Source of the DNA: an uncultured Anaerococcus sp.
Lineage (GTDB): Bacteria > Bacillota > Clostridia > Tissierellales > Peptoniphilaceae
Reading direction: 5' to 3'
DNA: 64,000 nt
Assembly (NCBI RefSeq): GCF_943912385.1
Contig: NZ_CALTTY010000005.1
Location: 34,205-98,204, forward strand
In this document: piece by piece, positions 34,279-42,051 of the stretch
Position numbering within the stretch: position 1 is the stretch's first letter
Layout of the letters: every line of letters begins with the position of its first letter
The notes under the pieces: model-generated
What the model was told of the DNA's origin: nothing
Database searches by the model: none
The model's input: the letters and a program-made list of their open reading frames with translations, nothing else
Position numbers and translations under genes: made by a program

Positions 34279-34734
34279 TTACTTGAATACTCCTAGGTTT
34301 CTCATAACCTCTTTTTCTCTTTTTCTCATAACTTTTTTCTCACCATCTTCTATATGGTCGTAACCTAGAAGGTGGAGGGTGGAGTGGCAGATTAAATACA
34401 TCATCTCTCTTTCAAGAGAATGACCAAAGTCTTTGGCCTGGTCTTTTGCAATATCAAGGCAAATAACTATATCTCCTAGGAGGACTAAAACCTCTCCGTC
34501 CATATTGATTTCCTCTTCAAGAGGGAAGGATAAGACGTCCGTTTCTCTATCTACTCCCCTGTAGTTCTTGTTTAAGTCATGGATCTCATCCCTTCCTACA
34601 ATCGAAAGGGATACTTCAACATTTTCTGTGAAATCTTCCGTCCTTAGAACTTCAAGGATAGTCTTTTCTGCCTTCTCCCTTATGGGACTTAAGTCTAGGT
34701 CCTCACTTGTATTATTGGCCATCAGAAGATTCAT
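34279..34734 (-). CDS. ybeY: Endoribonuclease YbeY
   Basis: Metal-dependent RNase needed for 16S rRNA 3' end maturation and ribosome quality control. The zinc site HSTLHLLGYDH fits the HxxxHxxGyDH motif, preceded by ETDVLSFPLEE. 151 residues. The start may alternatively be the ATG at 34722. It overlaps phoH by 23 bp. Confidence 0.95.
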   Translation of the reverse strand: MNLLMANNTSEDLDLSPIREKAEKTILEVLRTEDFTENVEVSLSIVGRDEIHDLNKNYRGVDRETDVLSFPLEEEINMDGEVLVLLGDIVICLDIAKDQAKDFGHSLEREMMYLICHSTLHLLGYDHIEDGEKKVMRKREKEVMRNLGVFK

Positions 34735-35710
34735 CTATTTTACTCTTTCTTTCTTTTTCTCTTTTTATATCGTCTTTTTCATAGGCATCGATTATCCTTT
34801 GAACTAGTGGGTGACGGACGACGTCTATTGATGAAAAGTTCATAAATTCAATGCCCTTGACATCCTTTAATATATGGCTTGCTGAAACTAAGCCTGATTT
34901 TCTCCCTCGAGGCAGGTCAACCTGGGTAGTATCACCTGTGATTATGGCCTTTGACCCATAACCAAGACGGGTTAAAAACATCTTCATCTGTTCATAGGTT
35001 GTGTTTTGAGCCTCATCTAGGATTACAAAGGAATTATCCAGAGTTCTTCCCCTCATATAGGCAAGGGGTGCTACTTCTATAATGCCTTTTTCAACAAGGG
35101 CCTGGTAGGTCTCAAAACCCATTATCTCAAAAAGTCCGTCATAGAGGGGTCTTAAATATGGGTCAACCTTATCCTGCAAATCTCCTGGTAAAAAGCCCAG
35201 GCTCTCTCCCGCCTCTACTGCCGGGCGGGTTAGGATAATCCTATTTACCTCATTGTTTTTAAAGGAACAAACTGCCGTGGCCACTGCCAGGTAGGTTTTA
35301 CCGGTACCTGCAGGTCCTATACCAAAAACAACATCATTTGCTAAAATCTTTTCTATATAGGATTTTTGTCCGAGTGTCTTTGGCTTTATAGGTTTGCCAG
35401 CTGCTGTTGTGACTATGACATCATCAAGGAGGGCCTTTACTACATCCTTATTTTCTTTTTCAAGCATGTCTGCATCGTATTTTAACCTCTGAAAATCAAG
35501 TTTTTCATCTCTCTTTATTTCCCCCAAAAGCTGGATTATTAGCTTTTTGGCGAGGTCAACATTGCCACTATCTCCCTTGATTTCAAGTTTATTGTCCTTA
35601 AGCTTAATTTTTACATCAAACCTATCTTCAATGTATTTTCTATTCCTATCAAAATTGCCAAAGAGAGAAATAATTCTCTCTGGCTCTTCTATATCTAAAA
35701 ATTCTTTAAT
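34712..35710 (-). CDS. phoH: PhoH family ATPase, probable ATT start codon
   Basis: Cytoplasmic P-loop protein, RNA-linked in function. Walker A is GPAGTGKTYLA, with ILTRPAVEAGESLGFLPGD and FVILDEAQNTT. From the first in-frame ATG (35527) the protein would lack its N-terminal KH-like domain. The frame, however, stays open to 35716 and encodes KEFLDIEEPERIISLFGNFDR, which aligns with the normal PhoH N-terminus. No ATG, GTG or TTG lies in that part; an ATT at 35710 stands 6 bases after AGGAG. With it the protein has 332 residues, the usual length. The start codon is inference. Confidence 0.9.
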   Translation of the reverse strand: MKEFLDIEEPERIISLFGNFDRNRKYIEDRFDVKIKLKDNKLEIKGDSGNVDLAKKLIIQLLGEIKRDEKLDFQRLKYDADMLEKENKDVVKALLDDVIVTTAAGKPIKPKTLGQKSYIEKILANDVVFGIGPAGTGKTYLAVATAVCSFKNNEVNRIILTRPAVEAGESLGFLPGDLQDKVDPYLRPLYDGLFEIMGFETYQALVEKGIIEVAPLAYMRGRTLDNSFVILDEAQNTTYEQMKMFLTRLGYGSKAIITGDTTQVDLPRGRKSGLVSASHILKDVKGIEFMNFSSIDVVRHPLVQRIIDAYEKDDIKREKERKSKIDESSDGQ

Positions 35711-35719
35711 ACTAATCTC

Positions 35720-36262
35720 CTAGCGTCTCTTAGAAACTGGCGGGCCTAGGATTTCTGCCATTACCATGGCATCTCTAAGCCTCTGTCTATTTTTTATTTT
35801 TGCAAGTTTCTTAACTGTCTTCTTTCTGTTTTCTATCTCTTCTTCTTTTCTTAATCTCTTTAAAGCTTTATTATCTCCTTCTACAGACTTTGATTCTATA
35901 GAGCCTTTTTTTCCTTTTTCAGAGTCAATCAAGCTCTTATTAGCAGCACGATCTATAGGAGAAGTTTTCTTTAGTTTCTCTCCGTGTTTTCTTATAAGTT
36001 CTGCCTTTAACCTTCTTTGGGACTCATAGTCTGGCTTTTTACTTTCCTTAAGGTCTAGGTCACCAAAATCATTGTCCATTTCTTCTACAAGGTTATTTAA
36101 AAAACCTACAAAAGAACTACTTTTGCGTCTAACTTTTCTGCTTCCAGAAATTTTTCTACTTCCCTTACTTTTATATGAAATTTTACTCTTATTTTCCTCG
36201 TCAATTTCATCTTGAATTTTATCTAAAAAGGAAAGGAAAGAATTGTTCTTCCTAGTTGACAT
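35720..36262 (-). CDS. Charged hypothetical protein between floA and phoH
   Basis: 180 residues, very rich in Lys, Arg, Glu and Ser, probably largely helical or disordered and without membrane segments. Two related segments, NSFLSFLDKIQDEIDEENKS and SSFVGFLNNLVEEMDNDFGD, suggest an internal duplication. It occupies the place where Bacillus carries yqfB-yqfC-yqfD, but I see no similarity to those. It overlaps floA by 11 bp and ends just before the phoH ribosome site. Function unknown. Confidence 0.75.
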   Translation of the reverse strand: MSTRKNNSFLSFLDKIQDEIDEENKSKISYKSKGSRKISGSRKVRRKSSSFVGFLNNLVEEMDNDFGDLDLKESKKPDYESQRRLKAELIRKHGEKLKKTSPIDRAANKSLIDSEKGKKGSIESKSVEGDNKALKRLRKEEEIENRKKTVKKLAKIKNRQRLRDAMVMAEILGPPVSKRR

Positions 36263-37196
36263 CTAAATCAGCCTCATCCTCAGAAATAGACTGGCGCATT
36301 TTTGTGTCAGCCTTGACATTTTGAAGGTTGTAATAGTCTATTACACCTAGGTTTCCTTCCTTGAAGGCTTGGGAGATGGCAAGAGGGATTTCACTTTCAG
36401 CATCCACAACCTTGGCCCTATTTTCTTGTTCAAGGGCAATAGCTTGGGCACGTCTTTCTTCTGCCTTGGCTTGGGCGATATTTTTATCAGCCTCAGCCTG
36501 GTCTCTTTGAAGTTGTGCTCCGACATTTCTACCAACATCCACATCTGCTATGTCAATTGATAAGATTTCAAAGGCTGTACCTGAGTCAAGTCCCTTATTT
36601 AATACTGTTTGGGAGATATTATCTGGGTTTTCTAAAACTCCAGCATGGGTTTCAGATGAACCGACTGTGGTTACAATACCCTCACCGACTCTGGCTATGA
36701 TGGTCTCTTCACCAGCACCACCAACAAGTCTTTCGATATTGGCCCTAACAGTAACTTTGGCAATTACTTTTACTTCAATACCATTTTTAGCTACAGCTGC
36801 TATAACTGGAGTATTTATAACCTTAGGGGTTACAGATACTTGGACTGCTTCAAACACATTACGACCTGCTAGGTCAATCGCTGCTGCTTGTTCAAAGGAT
36901 AGGTCAATATTTGCTCTTTCTGCAGCTATAAGTGCGTCTACTACTTGGTTGATATCACCACCTGCAAGGTAGTGGCTTTCTAGGTGATTTGTCGCTATAT
37001 GGATGCCTGCTTGGTGAGATTTAATCATTGCATTTACAATCTTTGATGGAGACAATCTCCTAAATCTCATTGCCACTAGGCTCGCCATGGAGATTTTTAC
37101 TCCTGAAAATCTTGCTGTGATCCATAGACCCACTGGTACCATTGTGAAAAATACTACTACTAGGACAAAAATCAGTCCGATAATTATAAAATTCAT
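36252..37196 (-). CDS. floA: Flotillin-like protein FloA
   Basis: SPFH-family membrane scaffold that organises lipid microdomains. One N-terminal hydrophobic segment (IGLIFVLVVVFFTMVPVGLW) is followed by the conserved RRLSPSKIVNAMIKSHQAG block, an SPFH core and a coiled-coil region rich in Ala, Glu and Arg (DQAEADKNIAQAKAEERRAQ). 314 residues. NfeD lies directly upstream, its usual partner. Confidence 0.95.
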   Translation of the reverse strand: MNFIIIGLIFVLVVVFFTMVPVGLWITARFSGVKISMASLVAMRFRRLSPSKIVNAMIKSHQAGIHIATNHLESHYLAGGDINQVVDALIAAERANIDLSFEQAAAIDLAGRNVFEAVQVSVTPKVINTPVIAAVAKNGIEVKVIAKVTVRANIERLVGGAGEETIIARVGEGIVTTVGSSETHAGVLENPDNISQTVLNKGLDSGTAFEILSIDIADVDVGRNVGAQLQRDQAEADKNIAQAKAEERRAQAIALEQENRAKVVDAESEIPLAISQAFKEGNLGVIDYYNLQNVKADTKMRQSISEDEADLDVN

Positions 37197-37819
37197 TACA
37201 TCTCCTTTACTATGATGTGGCCATCTTTAACATCTATCACACTTACAACACTGGCTTCTTCTATAAATTCAGACCTCGCCATAGCATCATAAATTTCGCC
37301 ATCTACTTCTATCCTGCCTGTAGGTCTTAGGATAGACTTTGTAACACCAACATTTCCTATTAACTCTGATAGGTCCTTATCTTCATGGAAATCTTTCCTA
37401 TCTCTCTCCTTGACATCAAGGACGTAGGAATCAAATAAATTAACCCTAAAGCCTAATTTTACAAAGATAGTCATAGTTATAACTACCGCAAGGCCTGTGG
37501 CTATGATTACAAAGATTCCTTTTTTGGGACTTGCAAAAGAATCCATCACCGAATAAATAGTAAGGGCAATCCCAGCCACACCTATTATCCCAAAACTCGG
37601 GATAAAAAGCTCAAGACTTATAAGGGATATACCCACTATAAAGGTAAGGACGGTGATATTGTCTGCTATATTGTACCTTGAGTTTGCCAGGTAAAAATAT
37701 CCGAAAAGTACTAAGGATATACCTGCAAAAACTAGCTTTTTTTCGGTAAATAAGAGACAAATCAAGGATATGACTGCAAGGATGAAACTTGTTGCAATAA
37801 GTAGGTCATTTCCCAGCAT
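37196..37819 (-). CDS. NfeD-like membrane protein
   Basis: 207 residues. Four to five hydrophobic segments are followed by a C-terminal soluble OB-fold domain: IGNVGVTKSILRPTGRIEVDGEIYDAM then VVSVIDVKDGHIIVKEM. The IGxxGxaxtdLrPxGxv pattern is the NfeD signature. It is thought to work with flotillins. The ATG at 37819 is 8 bp after GGAG; an upstream ATG at 37831 is weaker. The downstream floA start touches its stop codon. Confidence 0.9.
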   Translation of the reverse strand: MLGNDLLIATSFILAVISLICLLFTEKKLVFAGISLVLFGYFYLANSRYNIADNITVLTFIVGISLISLELFIPSFGIIGVAGIALTIYSVMDSFASPKKGIFVIIATGLAVVITMTIFVKLGFRVNLFDSYVLDVKERDRKDFHEDKDLSELIGNVGVTKSILRPTGRIEVDGEIYDAMARSEFIEEASVVSVIDVKDGHIIVKEM

Positions 37820-37847
37820 ACTTTTCTCCATTTCTTATCCGTTTTGC

Positions 37848-37883
37848 CCTGGAAATTCTCATTTAAGAAGAAAAATTTCCAGG
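37848..37883. other. Inverted repeat upstream of nfeD
   Basis: CCTGGAAATT and AATTTCCAGG flank a 16-base loop about 30 bp before the nfeD start. It has no T-run and could be a leader stem-loop or a protein-binding site. Confidence 0.45.
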
Positions 37884-37998
37884 TAAAATTATTATCTTCC
37901 TTATATTTATTATCTAGTAAAGTAGGTTAAAAATCAACATGCAGGCCCTGGCAAATATATTGAATTGAAACTCATAAACAGATTGTAATATTATTTTT

Positions 37999-38021
37999 TA
38001 AAAAAGGGGCCACCGGCCCCT
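37999..38021 (-). terminator. Terminator of the ABC exporter operon
   Basis: GGGGCC/GGCCCC with a 3-base loop followed by TTTTTT on the minus strand, just after the permease stop at 38034. Confidence 0.9.
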
Positions 38022-38033
38022 GAGTCTTATAAT

Positions 38034-39236
38034 CTAATTCTTCTTTCGCCTAGCCTTAAGAAATTTACTTTCTTGGTAGTTTAAAATATGCTTCTTGTAG
38101 ATCTTTGACGAGATAATATATGAAATATATAAACTGAGTAAAAGTATTATAAGCGATATGAAGGCTTCCATAATCCCAGCATCTGCCTTGATAAGCCTAA
38201 GCGGCATGAAGAAGACTGATATATAAGGAATAAAGGAGGCTACTTTTACAAATAAATTAGCTGGCCTTTTCATAAATATCATAGCTACCATAAAGGCTGC
38301 TATTATAGTCACCATAAGAGGACTGGCTACTTTTGAGGCATCTTCCTGCTTATTTGCTAGAGACCCTAAAGTTGCGGCTACTATCATATAAGATAGGAGA
38401 CTTAAGATTATAAAGAGAAATATTTCACCTATTATTAAAAGAGTCTCTCTATCTAGGCTCATATTAATATTTACCATGTCAAGAAGTCCCCTGGACTTAA
38501 CAAAAAAGTAAGATCCTAGACCCAGAATTAAGTAAAGGACTGAATGGAGGATTATTGCGAGGAAATTTCCTAAGATTTTTCCTGCAAAATAGTCCTTAGA
38601 ACTTACCGAGGAGAAAATAAACTCAATCATCTTTGACCCCTTTTCTGTGGCTATGTCTACAACTAGGATATTTGAATACATGATTAGCATAAAATACATA
38701 AACATAAGGAGAATGAAGTATGAGGCATAGGCCATCAAGTTTCTTTCCTTATCAACCTGGTCTATCCTTACATCAGCCCTTGTAGAAAAAATTTCCACCT
38801 GGTTTTGATTAAGGCCTGCATTTTCAATATTTACTAGGTTCTGGATTTCATCTGCAAGTTGGGGCAGGGTTGAAATAATCTTCGTATCTATAGTCTTACT
38901 TTTTATGGTAAGTTTAACCTGGCCATTTTCTTCAGAAATTTCTCCATAAGAGTCTATCTTTTCTTCTTTCAAATAATTTTCCGCCTCTTTTTTAGAAACA
39001 AGCCTATAGTCTTCACCAAGTCCTTTAAAATATGGCCTAACATTCTCATCTGTAACTATGGCTAGCTTATCCATCCCACCTTCAAGTTTGCTTTCACTAT
39101 CAGCCTTATTTAGGTAGTAGTTTATACCCGTAGGCACTAGCATTACTAGTATTGGCACAAAAACCATGGCCCAGAAGGAGGGAGACTTGATTTGTTTTTT
39201 AAAAGAATCTAGGGCTACAATTAATTTTCTATTCAT
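38034..39236 (-). CDS. ABC-2 type permease (NatB/YhaP-like)
   Basis: Membrane part of an exporter. 400 residues, with one N-terminal membrane segment, a large extracellular domain (about residues 45-170) and five to six C-terminal segments, the NatB/YhaP layout. The start MNRKL at 39236 was chosen because it has a ribosome site inside the end of the ATPase gene; the two genes overlap by 8 bp. The substrate is unknown; NatAB exports Na+, and relatives export peptides or toxic compounds. Confidence 0.85.
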   Translation of the reverse strand: MNRKLIVALDSFKKQIKSPSFWAMVFVPILVMLVPTGINYYLNKADSESKLEGGMDKLAIVTDENVRPYFKGLGEDYRLVSKKEAENYLKEEKIDSYGEISEENGQVKLTIKSKTIDTKIISTLPQLADEIQNLVNIENAGLNQNQVEIFSTRADVRIDQVDKERNLMAYASYFILLMFMYFMLIMYSNILVVDIATEKGSKMIEFIFSSVSSKDYFAGKILGNFLAIILHSVLYLILGLGSYFFVKSRGLLDMVNINMSLDRETLLIIGEIFLFIILSLLSYMIVAATLGSLANKQEDASKVASPLMVTIIAAFMVAMIFMKRPANLFVKVASFIPYISVFFMPLRLIKADAGIMEAFISLIILLLSLYISYIISSKIYKKHILNYQESKFLKARRKKN

Positions 39237-40113
39237 GATTTTCCACCTTCCTCGCAAAGATTTCGTTTAGACTTGGGGGTTCTTGGCTAAAGGTCGATAC
39301 AAATCCAAGTTTATCGACTAGGGCATTAAAAACTTCTCTCCCATTTTTTTCATCTTCAAGTCTTATTGTCCAAAGATTGCCATCTCGACTTATGTTATAG
39401 TCCGGTAAAATTTCCCTTAAATTATAGTCACTTCTGACTTTAATCAAATCTTTTTCATAGGAATTTCTAATCTCTGTTGGCGACCCATTTAAGACAATCT
39501 TTCCATTTCTAAGCATGATTAGCCTGTCACAAAGGTACTCGACATTTTCCATATTATGGGAAGAAAACAAAATCGTAGTCCCCTCTTTGTTTATTTCCTT
39601 TATTATATCCATCAAAAGATTGGCATTGTAAGGGTCAAGTCCTGAAAAAGGCTCATCTAAGATTATAAATTCTGGCTTATAGATAAGGCTTGCTAGAAGC
39701 TGGACCTTTTGCTGGTTACCCTTAGATAAGGACTTGATTTTATCATCAAGAGTCCCCTTGATTTCAAATCGATTAAAATAGTCTTCTAGGGTTTTAGCAT
39801 CAAGGTTTTTCATTTGGTTTAGCCTTGCAAAATATTTTATCTCTTCTCTAATGGTTTTCTTTGGCGAAAGCGAACGCTCCTCTGGAAGAAAACCAATTTT
39901 TTCAAGGGGCACTCTACTCATTTTCTCCCCCTCATAGAGGATTTGTCCGTCAAAGTGGTCGTAGAAATTCATCATAGAGCGAAAAAGTGTAGACTTTCCC
40001 GCCCCATTCTGGCCAATAACACCAAAAAGTTCGCCTTTTTTTACCTCGAAAGTTACGTCATCGAGAGCCTTCAAATCTCCAAAATTTTTACATAAGTTTT
40101 TTATTTCAATCAT
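39229..40113 (-). CDS. ABC transporter ATP-binding protein (NatA/YhaQ-like)
   Basis: 294 residues. Walker A GQNGAGKSTL, signature LSKGNQQKVQ, Walker B FIILDEPFSGLD and H-switch LFSSHNME. A C-terminal DUF4162-type domain is typical of ABC-2 exporters. The ATG at 40113 follows AGGAGAGAG and overlaps the stop of the previous gene (ATGA). It works with the permease encoded next. Confidence 0.93.
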   Translation of the reverse strand: MIEIKNLCKNFGDLKALDDVTFEVKKGELFGVIGQNGAGKSTLFRSMMNFYDHFDGQILYEGEKMSRVPLEKIGFLPEERSLSPKKTIREEIKYFARLNQMKNLDAKTLEDYFNRFEIKGTLDDKIKSLSKGNQQKVQLLASLIYKPEFIILDEPFSGLDPYNANLLMDIIKEINKEGTTILFSSHNMENVEYLCDRLIMLRNGKIVLNGSPTEIRNSYEKDLIKVRSDYNLREILPDYNISRDGNLWTIRLEDEKNGREVFNALVDKLGFVSTFSQEPPSLNEIFARKVENHE

Positions 40114-40832
40114 GATCTCTCTCCTGCAAAACCATTTGTGAAAACCCCAACCAAGCAAGGTATGAGGATAATTAAGCTAATTATCGGGTTGATTTCCTCA
40201 TAAAGAGCCGAACATAATAGGATAATAATCATCACAAATTGACATATTATCATTCTCTTAAAGGCTAAATATCCTTTTTTATAATATCTTAATTTATCCC
40301 TCTCATCAGATTCTGCCATGAATTTGCTATCAAAAAAGAAGTCAAATACATCAGTTTTTCTTTCTGGCTCAATTTTTCTTACAAGTTTATAAGTTAGGTA
40401 AGACAGGATTGAGTTTATAGCTGTAAATACAAATAGGATTACAAATATAATCAAAGTGTTTTTTAATGAATCAGAACTTTTTTTCATTTCGTTATAAATA
40501 ATTATGATAAAAGATAAGAGAGTAAAAAGTCCAGCATCTCTCATGGAATTGGCATAGTCTATATACTTTGTTTCTATAAATCCATCTTCTCTTAGTCCTT
40601 TTTCTACTTCTTTTTTTGCTTTTATATAAAAATATAGGCCAGAAACGGCGAATACACTACAAAGTCCTATAGTTAAAACCAAGATGTTTTGGCTTAAAAA
40701 TCTAGAAAGAACTTCAATAAGCCCACCTATATTTAATTTATCAAAAATAAAACTTACTCCAAATCCTACTAGTAGTCCAAAACCAGCCAAGGCTATCACG
40801 CTAGATATAATGGTTTTCTTATTATTTTTCAT
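40110..40832 (-). CDS. DUF3169-like membrane protein
   Basis: 240 residues with six hydrophobic segments (two N-terminal, two central, two C-terminal). The central soluble part with DFFFDSKFMAESDERDK is the most conserved-looking block. Proteins of this kind regularly stand next to small Cro-like regulators and ABC-2 exporters in Firmicutes, as here. The start MKNNKK at 40832 lies after GGAGGAAAGTG and overlaps the regulator gene by 11 bp. The family name is tentative and the function unknown. Confidence 0.7.
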   Translation of the reverse strand: MKNNKKTIISSVIALAGFGLLVGFGVSFIFDKLNIGGLIEVLSRFLSQNILVLTIGLCSVFAVSGLYFYIKAKKEVEKGLREDGFIETKYIDYANSMRDAGLFTLLSFIIIIYNEMKKSSDSLKNTLIIFVILFVFTAINSILSYLTYKLVRKIEPERKTDVFDFFFDSKFMAESDERDKLRYYKKGYLAFKRMIICQFVMIIILLCSALYEEINPIISLIILIPCLVGVFTNGFAGERS

Positions 40833-41034
40833 CACTTTCCTCCAATCTAAAAATCTCATTAATATCCACACCCAAAACCTTGGCAATTGTTAAAGCCACG
40901 GTTACAGATGGGTTGTAATCTCCTCTTTCTATTAGGCTTATGGTTTGACGGCTGACTCCGACTAATTTACCAAGGTCTGCTTGGTTTAAGCCCGCTTTTT
41001 TTCTAAAATCGGCCAAATTATTTACAAGTTCCAT
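40822..41034 (-). CDS. Small Cro/C1-type transcriptional regulator
   Basis: 70 residues forming one helix-turn-helix domain: FRKKAGLNQADLGKLVGVSRQTISLIERGDYNPSVTVALTIAKVLGV. This is the YgzD/YozG type that lacks an effector domain. The ATG at 41034 is behind AAAGGAGGG; the upstream ATG at 41061 is rejected for lack of a site. It is the first gene of the exporter operon and probably binds the two palindromes around its own promoter. Confidence 0.93.
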   Translation of the reverse strand: MELVNNLADFRKKAGLNQADLGKLVGVSRQTISLIERGDYNPSVTVALTIAKVLGVDINEIFRLEESDEK

Positions 41035-41053
41035 CCGCCCTCCTTTCAAAATA

Positions 41054-41105
41054 ATTGACAACTATTCTTGTCATTATTATATAATTGACAACTTTATTTG
41101 TCAAT
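41054..41105 (-). promoter_or_regulatory. Consensus promoter with two palindromic operators
   Basis: TTGACA (41099-41104) and TATAAT (41076-41081) with a 17-bp spacer: a perfect consensus promoter. Operator 1 (41084-41105) is ATTGACAA-6-TTGTCAAT and operator 2 (41054-41075) is ATTGACAA-6-TTGTCATT in plus-strand reading. They flank the -10 box, and operator 1 covers the -35 box and spacer. This predicts tight autorepression of the regulator-exporter operon. Confidence 0.85.
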
Positions 41106-41315
41106 ATTAATCTTATAAATATTTTTTATAAGTTTTTAGAGATTTTTATGAAAATTCATTGCATAAGGAAATAAGAGCTTTATTTTAATATTAAATTAGG
41201 ATCGATTAGGATACATTTCGCATAAAATATGAATAAAAAGATAAATTCACATTTTTTATGCATGTTTTGATTTTTAATATATAATATAAGTAAGAATACA
41301 TCTTAGGAGAAGATT
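41106..41315. other. Divergent intergenic region
   Basis: This lies between the minus-strand regulator operon and the plus-strand DUF554 gene. It is AT-rich, with a -10-like TATAAT-type stretch near 41277-41286 for the plus strand. No gene seen. Confidence 0.4.
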
Positions 41316-42000
41316 ATGTTAGGTGTTGGAATAAATGCTCTGGCGGTTTTCTTATCAGGCCTTATCGGCCACAAACTTGCTCATTACATAAAACCTTGCT
41401 ACAAAGACGCAATCATGAAGTTCTTGCCTCTTACAATCATAGTTATAGGTATAGAATCCGCCCTTAAAGGCGATATGATGGTTGTTCTAATTTCAATAAT
41501 AATCGGGGTAGTGATCGGTGAATATTTTGACCTAGAAGGCAAGCTCAATAATTTTGCCAACTTACTTAAGGGTAAATTCATGAAAGATTCGGATAGCGAC
41601 TTTGCCACAGGCTTTGTATCAGGCACCCTTATTTTTTTGTGTAGGATCTTTCGGGATTTTGGGAGCAATCGAGGCTGGAGTTAATGGCGACATTTCTCTT
41701 TTAATCACAAAGGCGGTCCTTGACAGCTTGTCATCACTTTTCTTATCAACAACTCTAGGCCTTGGAGTTGCCTGTTCTGCTGGGGTTATCTTTATTTATG
41801 AAGCTTTGATTACAATCCTTGCAGGTTTTTTAGCTCCTATCCTCACACCTGAGATCTTAGCCAATATTTCTGGAGTCGACGGAATTACTATAATTGCAAT
41901 AGGTCTTTCTATGTTGGATTTTGTAAAGTTTAAGCTTGTAAATTCCCTACCTGCCATAGTCATCCCCGTCCTAATTGGCTTATTGATGAATTTATTTTAA
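41316..42000 (+). pseudogene. DUF554 (YqgA-type) membrane protein, frameshifted
   Basis: Two overlapping frames make one DUF554 protein of about 228 residues. Frame 1 (41316-) gives MLGVGINALAVFLSGLIGHKL... up to FVSGTLIF; frame 2 resumes with CVGSFGILGAIEAG and ends at 42000. The break falls in a run of seven T (41632-41638); one T fewer restores a continuous reading. This could be a real inactivating or phase-variable change, or a homopolymer error. The family is a multi-pass membrane protein of unknown, possibly transport, function. Confidence 0.8.
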
Positions 42001-42004
42001 ATTT

Positions 42005-42050
42005 AAAACCTCTTTCGGTCTGATTTAAATTTCAACCGAAAGAGGGTTTT
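42005..42050. terminator. Bidirectional terminator between DUF554 gene and gdhA
   Basis: CCTCTTTCGGT and ACCGAAAGAGG form an 11-bp stem, with A-run on one side and T-run on the other, between two convergent genes. Confidence 0.8.
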
Positions 42051-42051
42051 C

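Noticed and set aside
34712..35527. A short PhoH lacking its N-terminal domain
   Set aside because: The upstream frame encodes residues that match the family's N-terminus, with a ribosome site at the right distance from ATT, so the longer form is preferred.
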